A DNA stretch of 9,796 nucleotides. It comes from Sulfuricellaceae bacterium. GTDB taxonomy: Bacteria > Pseudomonadota > Gammaproteobacteria > Burkholderiales > UBA9220. The DNA lies in assembly GCA_019911985.1 (NCBI GenBank), contig JAIOJO010000146.1, positions 1 through 9,796 on the forward strand, in the 5' to 3' direction. Under the pieces are notes generated by a model. It did not search any database. It was not told where the DNA came from and worked only from the letters and a program-made list of their open reading frames with translations. The translations under genes were made by a program, and so were the position numbers. Below are positions 1 to 6,330 of this stretch, piece by piece; within the stretch, counting starts at the first letter, position 1; each line of letters begins with the position of its first letter.

Positions 1-12
1 CCCTCTCCCCAG

Positions 13-36
13 CCCTCTCCCGCATGCGGGAGAGGG
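13..36. repeat. 24-bp perfect GC-rich palindrome (REP-like or bidirectional terminator stem)
   Basis: The arms CCCTCTCCCGCA and TGCGGGAGAGGG are exact reverse complements, forming a perfect 24-bp palindrome. The motif CCCTCTCCC also occurs directly at 1-9, so the element may extend past the window edge. From general memory, CCCTCTCCC...GGGAGAGGG stems are common dispersed elements in proteobacterial genomes, often placed just after genes. No T-tract follows on either strand, so termination is uncertain. Confidence 0.55.
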
Positions 37-152
37 GGCTTGTTCGTGGCACCGTGAGCGTCTCGTGAGCTTAAGGTAGTGCCATGGGGGACGTAGCCCA
101 ATTAACCCGTCCTAACCGTGCTTGAGCAAGTCAACGACTGCAAATACAAATA

Positions 153-196
153 CGTCAGGGTCTAGAAAAGATGCACATCTTTTCTAGACCCTGACG
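153..196. repeat. 44-bp inverted repeat: two perfect 21-nt arms around a 2-nt centre
   Basis: The left arm at 153-173 begins CGTCAGGGTCTAG and the right arm at 176-196 ends CTAGACCCTGACG. The arms are exact reverse complements over all 21 positions, separated only by CA at 174-175. RNA or single-stranded DNA would form a very stable hairpin with a 4-nt loop. Local base composition is less GC-rich than in the neighbouring genes. No U-tract follows on either side, so it is not a standard intrinsic terminator. It may be a dispersed palindromic element, a remnant of paired transposon ends, or a protein-binding site; I cannot choose. Confidence 0.7.
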
Positions 197-378
197 ATTG
201 GATCCGTTTGTAAGGCGTGAAACAGCTTGCGTTTGATCGGCGCGGCGCGGGCATTGGTGCCCAACATCACAAACATGCAAAAACATCCGCGCGAGACTGT
301 TGTTGCGGTTGCTTGCGCTCGGACATGAAATCGGGAGCGAATTTATCCAGGCTGCTTCGCACGGTGAAGTTCGCTATC

Positions 379-481
379 CGTAGGATGTAACGAGGAACGA
401 ACCGCATCAATCGCGAAACTATCAAGCACCCACGAACGGAACATCTCGAACGATGCGCTTCCTTCGTCACCGCATCCTACG
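379..481. repeat. Imperfect inverted repeat of about 103 bp with CGTAGGATG / CATCCTACG ends
   Basis: CGTAGGATG at 379-387 is the exact reverse complement of CATCCTACG at 473-481. Inside these ends similarity continues: the left arm reads on through CGAACCGCATC, and the reverse complement of the right arm reads through GAAGCGCATCGTTCG, so the arms match imperfectly over roughly 35 nt. From memory this resembles the dispersed GTAGGATGCG...GCATC palindromic repeats of many beta- and gammaproteobacteria. It looks like two inverted copies, or one long degenerate element. A 67-codon minus-strand frame crosses it but looks incidental. Confidence 0.5.
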
Positions 482-485
482 TGGG

Positions 486-508
486 ATTAAAGGCGCCGGT
501 TTCGCGCC
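486..508 (-). terminator. Weak terminator-like hairpin downstream of hldD
   Basis: On the minus strand GGCGC (508-504) can pair with GCGCC (496-492) across a 7-nt loop, followed by TTTAAT. It lies about 45 nt past the hldD stop codon, where the end of the operon is expected. The stem is only 5 bp and the T-run is short, so this is a tentative call. Confidence 0.3.
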
Positions 509-553
509 GTGAACTTCGGTTTCCAGCGGCACGAGGTCCAGCTCAGCGCCGAC

Positions 554-1558
554 TCAAGCCGCGCCGCCGCTCTTCAGCAAATGCCCCACATAGCGTTCCA
601 CGCCCTGCTCCACGGTAAGAAACGCTTCGCTATAGCCAGCGCCGCGCAGGGCGCTGACGTCGGCCTGCGTGAAGCTTTGGTATTTGCCCTTCAAGGCTTC
701 GGGGAAGGTGGTGTAGCTGAGGAGGCCTTGCTCGCGCAATTGATCCAGCGTGAGCGCGGGTTTGCCCTGGGCCTTGCGGCAGCTATTGACGGTGGCCACC
801 GCGACGTCGTTGAAGGTTTGCGACGCGCCGGTGCCGACGTTGAAGATGCCGGACTGGCCGGGGTTGTCCAGGAAGTGCATGTTCACCTTGACGACGTCTT
901 CCACGGAGATGAAGTCGCGCCGCTGCTCGCCGTCGCCGTAGCCCGCGCAGCCTTCGAACAGCCGCACCGTTCCTTCCGCCTGGTATTGGTTGAAGAGGTG
1001 GAAGGAGACCGAGGCCATGCGGCCCTTGTGCTGCTCGCGCGGGCCGTAGACGTTGAAGTAGCGGAAACCGGCGATTTGGCCGGTCTTGCTGGCCCACATC
1101 CGGCGCACGTACTGGTCGAAGAGGAACTTGGAATAGCCGTAGACGTTGAGCGGGTCTTCGAATTCCCGCGATTCGCTGAAGACACTGCCGCCGCCGTAGA
1201 CGCTGGCCGAGGAGGCGTAAAGGAACTGGGCATTCTGTTTCTGGCAGAGTTCCAGCAGGGAGACGGTGTAGCGGTAATTGTTCTCCATCATGTAGCGGCC
1301 GTCGGTCTCCATGGTGTCGGAGCAGGCGCCCTCGTGGAAAACCGCCTTGACGCCCCGGTCGTAGACGCCGGCGCGCACGCGCTCGATGAAGTCCTGCTTG
1401 TCGAGATAGTCGGCGATTTCGCAGTCCACCAGGTTCTTGAACTTGTCGGCCTTGCTCAAGTTATCCACCGCGATAATGTTGCTTATGCCGCGGTTGTTGA
1501 GCGCCTTGACGATGTTGGCGCCGATGAATCCGGCCGCGCCGGTGACGATGTAGAGCAT
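554..1558 (-). CDS. hldD: ADP-L-glycero-D-manno-heptose 6-epimerase
   Basis: HldD (also RfaD) converts ADP-D-glycero-beta-D-manno-heptose to the L-glycero form, the last step in making the heptose donor for the LPS inner core; it is cytoplasmic and uses NADP. The 334-residue product is slightly longer than the roughly 310-residue E. coli enzyme. It is an extended short-chain dehydrogenase: the dinucleotide-binding GAAGFIG is at residues 7-13, Ser116 lies in YASSASVYGG, and Tyr140/Lys144 lie in YGYSK. Lys178, an active-site residue in E. coli HldD, is also present. The start is supported by GAGG six nucleotides upstream of ATG. It is the last gene of the block, 52 nt after rfaE1, whose product acts earlier in the same pathway. 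A plus-strand frame over this gene is a shadow. Identification is firm. Confidence 0.96.
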   Translation of the reverse strand: MLYIVTGAAGFIGANIVKALNNRGISNIIAVDNLSKADKFKNLVDCEIADYLDKQDFIERVRAGVYDRGVKAVFHEGACSDTMETDGRYMMENNYRYTVSLLELCQKQNAQFLYASSASVYGGGSVFSESREFEDPLNVYGYSKFLFDQYVRRMWASKTGQIAGFRYFNVYGPREQHKGRMASVSFHLFNQYQAEGTVRLFEGCAGYGDGEQRRDFISVEDVVKVNMHFLDNPGQSGIFNVGTGASQTFNDVAVATVNSCRKAQGKPALTLDQLREQGLLSYTTFPEALKGKYQSFTQADVSALRGAGYSEAFLTVEQGVERYVGHLLKSGGAA

Positions 1559-1576
1559 GTTTTACCTCGGACTGAA

Positions 1577-1610
1577 TAATTAAAATTGGCTGGCGGCCTT
1601 GCCTTGCCAA
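1577..1610 (-). promoter_or_regulatory. Hairpin plus T-rich tail in the rfaE1-hldD gap
   Basis: On the minus strand TTGGC (1610-1606) pairs with GCCAA (1590-1586), with a further GGC/GCC pairing inside, and is followed by TTTTAATTATT. It begins right after the rfaE1 stop codon and ends before the hldD ribosome-binding site. It could act as a leaky terminator or an mRNA 3'-end stabiliser that lowers hldD expression relative to rfaE1. The internal mismatches make this uncertain. Confidence 0.35.
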
Positions 1611-2540
1611 CTACGCCTCTTGCATCAATTCCTCGCGGCTCACCACCGCCGTGCCCAGTTTCCCGACCACGATGCCGGCAGCCCGGTTGGCCATGTGCAT
1701 GGCGACAGCCATATCGACCCCGGCGGCCAGCATCACGCCCAGCGTGGCGATGACGGTATCGCCGGCGCCGCTGACGTCGAACACTTCCCGCGCCAAGGCC
1801 GGTTCGTGCTGCACCTGGCCTTCGCGGTAGAGCGTCATGCCTTCTTCGCTGCGCGTTACCAGCAGGGCGTGCAGATTGAGCTCGCGGCGCAGGGATTCGG
1901 CCTTGCGGCTCAAATCCTCGTCGCTTTTCCAGCTTCCCGCCACTTCGCGGAACTCCGCGCGGTTCGGGGTAAGCAGCGTGGCGTTGCGGTAACGCTCGTA
2001 GTCGTCGCCCTTGGGGTCGGCCAAAACCGGCTTGCCCGCCCGGTTGGCGAGCGCGATCATCTCGCCGATATGGGCCAGGCCGCCCTTGCCGTAGTCGGAC
2101 AAGATCACCACGTCGGCGTGCTCCAGCATGCGCCCGAAATCGGCCAGCTTGTTCCGCAAGACCTCGTGGCTGGGCTGGGTTTCGAAGTCGATGCGCAGCA
2201 ATTGCTGCTGCCGCCCGATCACCCGCAGCTTGACCGTGGTGTTCAACCCGGCGTCGCGGTGCAGCACGGCCTCGACGCGCTCGTCCTGCATCAGTTTTTC
2301 CAGGCTGCGCCCGGCCTCGTCCTCGCCCACCACCGACAGCAAGGACACCTTGGCACCCAGCGCGGCGGCGTTGCGCGCCACGTTGGCCGCCCCGCCGGGG
2401 CGTTCCTCGGTGCGGCTGACGTGCACCACCGGCACCGGCGCTTCGGGCGATATCCGCCCCACCTCGCCGAACCAATAACGGTCCAGCATCACGTCGCCGA
2501 CGATCAGCACGCGGGCATTTTCAAAGTTAGGTAGCATCAT
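1611..2540 (-). CDS. rfaE1: D-glycero-beta-D-manno-heptose-7-phosphate kinase (kinase-only RfaE/HldE)
   Basis: This enzyme phosphorylates D-glycero-D-manno-heptose 7-phosphate at C1 with ATP, feeding ADP-heptose synthesis for LPS. The 309-residue product is a PfkB/ribokinase-family kinase: VMLDRY at 17-22, the sugar-binding PGGAANVA at 48-55, SDYGKG at 148-153, and the C-terminal DVSGAGDT at 255-262 with catalytic Asp261. In E. coli HldE this domain is fused to a C-terminal nucleotidyltransferase domain. Here the protein ends after the kinase domain, so a separate RfaE2/HldC protein must act elsewhere, as is usual in Betaproteobacteria. The reading frame opens with ATG ATG, so the start could be 2540 or 2537. 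The ribosome-binding site is weak (GAG about 10 nt upstream), and a strong hairpin sits just before it. hldD follows on the same strand. Confidence 0.94.
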   Translation of the reverse strand: MMLPNFENARVLIVGDVMLDRYWFGEVGRISPEAPVPVVHVSRTEERPGGAANVARNAAALGAKVSLLSVVGEDEAGRSLEKLMQDERVEAVLHRDAGLNTTVKLRVIGRQQQLLRIDFETQPSHEVLRNKLADFGRMLEHADVVILSDYGKGGLAHIGEMIALANRAGKPVLADPKGDDYERYRNATLLTPNRAEFREVAGSWKSDEDLSRKAESLRRELNLHALLVTRSEEGMTLYREGQVQHEPALAREVFDVSGAGDTVIATLGVMLAAGVDMAVAMHMANRAAGIVVGKLGTAVVSREELMQEA

Positions 2541-2554
2541 GTGTTCAGCTCATC

Positions 2555-2603
2555 GGCACGGAGAAATTTAAGCCTGACAAACCGGCTAAAATTTCTCCGT
2601 GCC
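2555..2603 (-). promoter_or_regulatory. Long perfect-stem hairpin in the ugd-rfaE1 gap
   Basis: GGCACGGAGAAATTT at 2555-2569 is the exact reverse complement of AAATTTCTCCGTGCC at 2589-2603. After an A/A mismatch the stem continues as AGCC (2571-2574) with GGCT (2584-2587), leaving a 9-nt loop. The stem ends 14 nt upstream of the rfaE1 start codon and has no U-tract after it on the minus strand, so it is not a classical terminator. The arm plus flank (CTCCGTGCCTCTGCGG) resembles dispersed repeats I recall from other genomes. Possible roles are control of rfaE1 translation, mRNA processing or stability, or simply an inserted repeat. Confidence 0.6.
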
Positions 2604-2618
2604 TCTGCGGTTAATGTT

Positions 2619-3941
2619 TTACAGCCTGCCGATGGCGAAATAGTCCAAGCCTTGCGCCCGCACATCCTTGGGTTCGTACAAATTCCGGCCGTCGAAAATA
2701 ACCGGCGTTTTCAGCATGGCTTTGATTTGTGCGAAATCGGGCGCGCGGAAGACCTTCCATTCGGTGACGATCACCAGCGCGTCGGCGCCGTCCAACGTGG
2801 CCGTCGGCGTGTCCGCCAGCATCAGGCGCGGGTCGTCGCCGTAAATGCGCTGCGTTTCGTGGCCCGCCACCGGGTCGTAGGCGCAGACGGTCGCGCCGCG
2901 CGACCACAGCCCTTCGATCAGCACGCGGCTGGGCGCTTCGCGAATGTCGTCGGTGTTCGGCTTGAACGCCAGGCCCCACAGCGCAAAGCGCATGCCGGAC
3001 AAGTCCTGGCCGAATCTCGCGGTGATTTTATCCAGCAGCACTTCTTTCTGCTTTTCGTTGGCCACTTCCACCGCGTTGAGCACCTTCAAGTCGCTGCCGT
3101 ATTCCCGCGCGGTGCGCTGCAGGGCTTGCACGTCCTTGGGGAAACACGAGCCGCCGTAGCCGCAACCGGCGTAGAGGAAATGGTAGCCGATGCGCGGATC
3201 GGAGCCGATGCCGTTGCGCACGTGCTCGATGTCAGCGCCCATTTTCTCCGCCAGCAGCGCCAGTTCGTTCATGAAGGAAATGCGCGTGGCCAGCATGGCG
3301 TTGGCCGCGTACTTGGTGAGTTCGGCGGATTTGACGTCCATCACGATCAGGCGTTCGTGGTTGCGCTGGAACGGCGCATACAGCGCGCGCATTTGCTGCA
3401 CCGCCTTGTCGTCGTCGGCTCCCACCACGATGCGGTCGGGCCGCATGAAATCGTCCACCGCCGCGCCTTCCTTGAGAAACTCGGGGTTGGACACGACGCT
3501 ATAGGCGATGTCCGCACCGCGCTTCGCCAGTTCTTCCTTGACCGCGGCGCGCACTTTGTCTGCGGTTCCGACCGGGACGGTGGATTTGTCCACGATCACC
3601 TTGTAGCTGTCCATATGGCGGCCTATGTTGCGCGCCGCCGCGACCACGTACTGCAGGTCGGCCGAGCCGTCTTCGTCGGGGGGCGTGCCCACGGCGATGA
3701 ACTGGATGTCGCCGAACTTGGCGGCCTCTTCCACGTCCGTGGTGAAGCGCAGGCGGCCGGCCTCGACGTTGCGTTTGACCATATCCTCCAAGCCCGGCTC
3801 GTAGATGGGAATGCCGCCATTGTTGAGTATCTCGATTTTGCGCGGGTCTACGTCGAGGCAGAGCACGTTATTGCCCACCTCGGCCAGGCACGTTCCGCTC
3901 ACCAGGCCCACATAGCCGGTTCCGACGATAGTGATTTTCAT
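2619..3941 (-). CDS. ugd: UDP-glucose 6-dehydrogenase
   Basis: Ugd oxidises UDP-glucose to UDP-glucuronate with two NAD+, in the cytoplasm, giving a precursor for surface polysaccharides and LPS sugars. The 440-residue product has the normal family length. The N-terminal Rossmann domain carries GTGYVG at residues 7-12 and GTPPDEDG at 85-92. Substrate-binding SNPEFLKEG is at 151-159, the catalytic Cys266 lies in GGSCFPKD (263-270), and the C-terminal domain carries KPNTDDIREAPS at 327-338. Its ATG overlaps the pyrF stop codon as ATGA, which implies translational coupling, and AAAGG lies seven nucleotides upstream inside the pyrF end. rfaE1 follows after a 78-nt gap containing a hairpin. GDP-mannose dehydrogenase belongs to the same superfamily, but the motifs and LPS context favour UDP-glucose as substrate. 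Confidence 0.94.
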   Translation of the reverse strand: MKITIVGTGYVGLVSGTCLAEVGNNVLCLDVDPRKIEILNNGGIPIYEPGLEDMVKRNVEAGRLRFTTDVEEAAKFGDIQFIAVGTPPDEDGSADLQYVVAAARNIGRHMDSYKVIVDKSTVPVGTADKVRAAVKEELAKRGADIAYSVVSNPEFLKEGAAVDDFMRPDRIVVGADDDKAVQQMRALYAPFQRNHERLIVMDVKSAELTKYAANAMLATRISFMNELALLAEKMGADIEHVRNGIGSDPRIGYHFLYAGCGYGGSCFPKDVQALQRTAREYGSDLKVLNAVEVANEKQKEVLLDKITARFGQDLSGMRFALWGLAFKPNTDDIREAPSRVLIEGLWSRGATVCAYDPVAGHETQRIYGDDPRLMLADTPTATLDGADALVIVTEWKVFRAPDFAQIKAMLKTPVIFDGRNLYEPKDVRAQGLDYFAIGRL

Positions 3942-4648
3942 ATTGTTGCCTTTCCAATTTCAGCGTTTATATCCTGTAGCGCCCGCAGCGGATCGTCCGC
4001 CCGGGTAATCGGCCGGCCGATCACCAAGTAATCGGCTCCGGCTTGCAGCGCGGCGCTGGGCGTCATGATCCGTGTCTGGTCGTCGCTGGCGGCCTGGAGC
4101 GGCCTGATTCCCGGCGTCACCAGGCAGAAAGCCGTTCCCAGCTCCTTTTTCAGCAGCGCGGCTTCCTGCGCCGAGCACACCACGCCATCCAAGCCGCTCG
4201 CCTGAGCCAATGCCGCCAGGCGCAACACCACCTGTTGCGGCTCGCCCTGCAAACCGATTTCCGCCAAGTCGTCGCGACCCATGCTGGTGAGCAAGGTCAC
4301 GGCGATTAATTTCGGCTGGGGGCCGCCGGCCGTTTCCAGCGCCTCGCGTGCCGCGCTCAGCATGGCGCGGCCGCCCAAGGCATGCACATTGAGCATCCAC
4401 ACCCCCAGCTTGGCCGCCGCCTTGCAAGCGCTGGCCACGGTATTGGGAATATCGTGGAATTTCAAATCGAGAAAAACCTGGTAACCCTGCTCCGCCAATG
4501 CCCCAAGCAAGGCCGGGCCGGCCGCGGTAAACAGTTCCTTGCCCACCTTCAGGCGGCACAAGGAAGGGTCGAGGTGGCCTGCCAGCGCCAACGCCGTATC
4601 GGCGTCGGCAAAATCGAGTGCAACGATAATTTTCGGGTCCGGCATCAT
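3938..4648 (-). CDS. pyrF: Orotidine 5'-phosphate decarboxylase
   Basis: PyrF decarboxylates OMP to UMP, the last step of de novo pyrimidine synthesis. The product is 236 residues, the usual length of the bacterial type I enzyme. The catalytic DLKFHDIPNT motif lies at residues 61-70, with Asp61, Lys63 and Asp66 forming the D-x-K-x-x-D charge network; phosphate-binding VTPGIRP is at 177-183 and GRPIT at 211-215. The open frame extends much further upstream, but that part is a shadow of lapB. The start is ATG ATG at 4648/4645: GAGGA sits eight nucleotides before the first ATG and contains the lapB stop codon (TGAGGA). The gene overlaps ugd by ATGA, so lapB, pyrF and ugd are probably translated in a coupled way. 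Confidence 0.95.
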   Translation of the reverse strand: MMPDPKIIVALDFADADTALALAGHLDPSLCRLKVGKELFTAAGPALLGALAEQGYQVFLDLKFHDIPNTVASACKAAAKLGVWMLNVHALGGRAMLSAAREALETAGGPQPKLIAVTLLTSMGRDDLAEIGLQGEPQQVVLRLAALAQASGLDGVVCSAQEAALLKKELGTAFCLVTPGIRPLQAASDDQTRIMTPSAALQAGADYLVIGRPITRADDPLRALQDINAEIGKATI

Positions 4649-4659
4649 CCTTACTTTCC

Positions 4660-5862
4660 TCAATAAGCGTTCTGCGCGCGCGGCGGCTGATCGTACAATT
4701 CGCGTTCCTCGCAGCGGCGCGGCGGCAATGTTTCCCAACTGCTGCAGGCCGGACAGCGCCAATAGAAGCGTTTTGCCCGAAAACCGCAGTTTTCGCAACG
4801 GTACATGGAGAGCTGCCGCGCGTGACTGTGTACCAGGTTTTTGATCAGTTGAATATCCCCGCGACGCTCCGGCGCCACGTCGAGCAACTGGGCTTCGAGC
4901 AGGGTATCGAGTCCCTGCAGCGTCGGATTCTGGCGCACCGCGTCCCGAACCAAGCGGTAGGCGGCGTCCGGCCCCTGAACTTCGAGCGTGGCGTGATACG
5001 CGCCGAGCAGGATGTCCTGCGAGGGGAAGCGCGCCAGGTAATCGCGCAGCAAAGACAAGCCCTCTTCGGCCTTGCCTTGTTCGCGGTAGGCGGCCAGCAG
5101 TTTGTCGGCGAGCAAGGAGAGATGCGGCGGGCTTTGCACCTCGACCTGCCGCCAACTGCGTACCGCCGACTCGTATTGCCGCTGGGCCGCTTCCAAATCG
5201 CCCAGCAAGATCGTGGCGCGGACGCATTCGCGGTTGATTTGCAAGGCCGCGTCCAAGTTCTCGCGGGCCTGCGGGTAATTGGAATCGACGATCTCGTTGG
5301 CCGCCAATTCGCAGTAATAGTGGGAAATTTCCTTGTGGAAGGACCGGTTGGCCCGCTCCCCCAATTGCTGGGCGCAGGCGATGGCTTTTTTCCATTCTTT
5401 CTCTTGCACGTAAATTTCCTGCAGCGCGGCCAAGGCCTCGGAGCCGTAGCTCGTTCCCTGCAGCTTTTCGAACAAATCCTCCGCACGGTCGAGCAGTCCG
5501 GCCTTGAGGTAATCCTGCGCCAATTCATGCAGCGCGGTTAATTTTTGTTCTTGGCCAAGATCGGGCCGCTCCACCAGGTTTTGATGCATGCGGATCGCCC
5601 GCTCGACTTCACCGCGGCGGCGGAACAGCGCACCCAGCGTGAAATGCAGTTCCACCGTTTCGGTATCCAGCTTGGCGACTTCGATAAAGGCTTCCACCGC
5701 CTTGTCGGGTTGTTCGTTGAGTAGGTAGTTCAAACCCTTGAAGTAAGACACCGGCAGGGTCCGGGACTCCGACATCAGGTGCTTGATATCAATCCGCGCA
5801 GCCAGCCATCCCAAGCCGAAAAAGAGCGGGAAAGCCAACAGCCACCAATATTCGATTTCCAT
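4660..5862 (-). CDS. lapB: Lipopolysaccharide assembly protein B (TPR protein with rubredoxin-like metal site)
   Basis: LapB (YciM) is an inner-membrane-anchored protein which, in E. coli, acts with FtsH to control degradation of LpxC, setting the rate of lipid A synthesis. The 400-residue product starts with one hydrophobic segment (about residues 5-22) that anchors it with the bulk in the cytoplasm. Repeated TPR-like helices follow from about residue 37 to 340 (for example FKGLNYLLNEQPDKAVEAF). The C-terminal rubredoxin-like domain has CENCG and CPAC, giving four Cys ligands at 356, 359, 370 and 373. The length is close to E. coli LapB (about 389). It follows lapA by 38 nt, the usual pairing. 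The start is supported by the anchor, although no strong Shine-Dalgarno sequence is visible. Its stop codon lies in the pyrF ribosome-binding site. Confidence 0.95.
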   Translation of the reverse strand: MEIEYWWLLAFPLFFGLGWLAARIDIKHLMSESRTLPVSYFKGLNYLLNEQPDKAVEAFIEVAKLDTETVELHFTLGALFRRRGEVERAIRMHQNLVERPDLGQEQKLTALHELAQDYLKAGLLDRAEDLFEKLQGTSYGSEALAALQEIYVQEKEWKKAIACAQQLGERANRSFHKEISHYYCELAANEIVDSNYPQARENLDAALQINRECVRATILLGDLEAAQRQYESAVRSWRQVEVQSPPHLSLLADKLLAAYREQGKAEEGLSLLRDYLARFPSQDILLGAYHATLEVQGPDAAYRLVRDAVRQNPTLQGLDTLLEAQLLDVAPERRGDIQLIKNLVHSHARQLSMYRCENCGFRAKRFYWRCPACSSWETLPPRRCEERELYDQPPRAQNAY

Positions 5863-5900
5863 AACAGCGAGTCTTTAGGAGTTGCTTGTGAATGAGCCGT

Positions 5901-6179
5901 TCATTCGCTTTGTGTTGAGGCCTCGTGCCCCTTGCTGCGCAATTCTTTCTTGAGCGATAGGATATTGCGCTTCTGGCGAAAAATAAAACTCAGGCTGGCG
6001 AATACGCCGGCTACCACGCCGCCGACGAAAGTCACCAGCAGCACCAATACCAACGGAGCCTGCCAGCGGAAGCCAAGGTAGTAATTTACCGTGACCGTTC
6101 CGCTATTTCTGATCGCGAATCCAAGCATCAGCAGAAACAACAAGAACCAGAGAATTCGGAAAACATAGCGTATTAGCAT
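5901..6179 (-). CDS. lapA: Lipopolysaccharide assembly protein A domain protein (DUF1049)
   Basis: A small inner-membrane protein of the LapA (YciS) family, encoded with lapB and linked to LPS assembly in E. coli. From the ATG at 6179 it has 92 residues; an ATG at 6188 would add MHT. I prefer 6179 because TGGA lies nine nucleotides upstream of it, while the outer ATG has this sequence directly against it. Two hydrophobic segments are clear: one near the N terminus (RYVFRILWFLLFLLMLGFAI) and one in the middle (about residues 41-67), with the family-typical NSGTVTVNYYLG between them. A basic, polar tail (RQKRNILSLKKELRSKG) probably lies in the cytoplasm. The gene comes after the ihfB terminator, so a new promoter is expected in 6189-6263, but I saw no convincing -35/-10 pair. 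Confidence 0.9.
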   Translation of the reverse strand: MLIRYVFRILWFLLFLLMLGFAIRNSGTVTVNYYLGFRWQAPLVLVLLVTFVGGVVAGVFASLSFIFRQKRNILSLKKELRSKGHEASTQSE

Positions 6180-6263
6180 GGTGTGCATTCCATTTGCGAA
6201 TTGCCGCCCGCACGGGTAGCCAGGCGAACTTCAATGAAATCGGCTGCACAGACCCGCTAGGCG

Positions 6264-6297
6264 AAAAAAAAGCGGCACGATCTTGCGATTGTGCCGC
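6264..6297 (-). terminator. Rho-independent terminator after ihfB
   Basis: On the minus strand GCGGCAC (6297-6291) pairs with GTGCCGC (6278-6272); after one mismatch ATC pairs with GAT around a GCAA (GNRA-type) tetraloop, and eight T residues follow (6271-6264). This is a textbook intrinsic terminator about 35 nt past the ihfB stop codon. It separates the rpsA-ihfB transcript from lapA-lapB. Confidence 0.93.
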
Positions 6298-6304
6298 CCC
6301 ACGC

Positions 6305-6327
6305 CGACCTATGCATGAAGCAGGTCG
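6305..6327 (-). other. Small hairpin between the ihfB stop and its terminator
   Basis: CGACCT (6305-6310) and AGGTCG (6322-6327) form a 6-bp inverted repeat around an 11-nt loop. It lies within a few bases of the ihfB stop codon and just before the strong terminator. It may help protect the mRNA 3' end, but chance is possible. Confidence 0.3.
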
Positions 6328-6330
6328 AGC

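Larger units (their letters stand above)
1..553. other. Intergenic region without a recognisable gene, rich in palindromes
   Basis: This stretch lies downstream of hldD. I see no ORF with family features on either strand. It holds three palindromic elements, annotated separately (13-36, 153-196, 379-481), and a weak terminator-like hairpin next to hldD (486-508). The segments 37-152 and 197-378 contain nothing I can name. In related Betaproteobacteria I would expect cysM to follow hldD, but it is not in the window. Accumulated dispersed repeats would fit a recombination or insertion junction, but that is inference. Confidence 0.6.

Noticed and set aside
267..470. Minus-strand frame of 67 codons in the gene-free region
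   Set aside because: It crosses the degenerate GTAGGATG-type repeat, has no recognisable domain, no supporting ribosome-binding site that I can see, and its composition looks random.
509..1579. Long plus-strand frame (356 codons) opposite hldD
   Set aside because: It is antisense to a gene with clear epimerase motifs. Long antisense frames are common in GC-rich coding DNA, and this one shows no family features.
2541..4031. Plus-strand frame of 496 codons opposite ugd and the end of pyrF
   Set aside because: It is a shadow of two firmly identified genes and has no coherent domain.
4649..5395. Upstream extension of the pyrF frame, giving a 485-residue protein
   Set aside because: The extra part overlaps lapB in another frame. 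The TIM-barrel enzyme begins at MMPDPKIIVALDF with a good ribosome-binding site, so the extension is not real.
6189..6263. Promoter for lapA
   Set aside because: A promoter is expected after the ihfB terminator, but TTGAAG has no acceptable -10 at 16-18 nt, so I do not call one.
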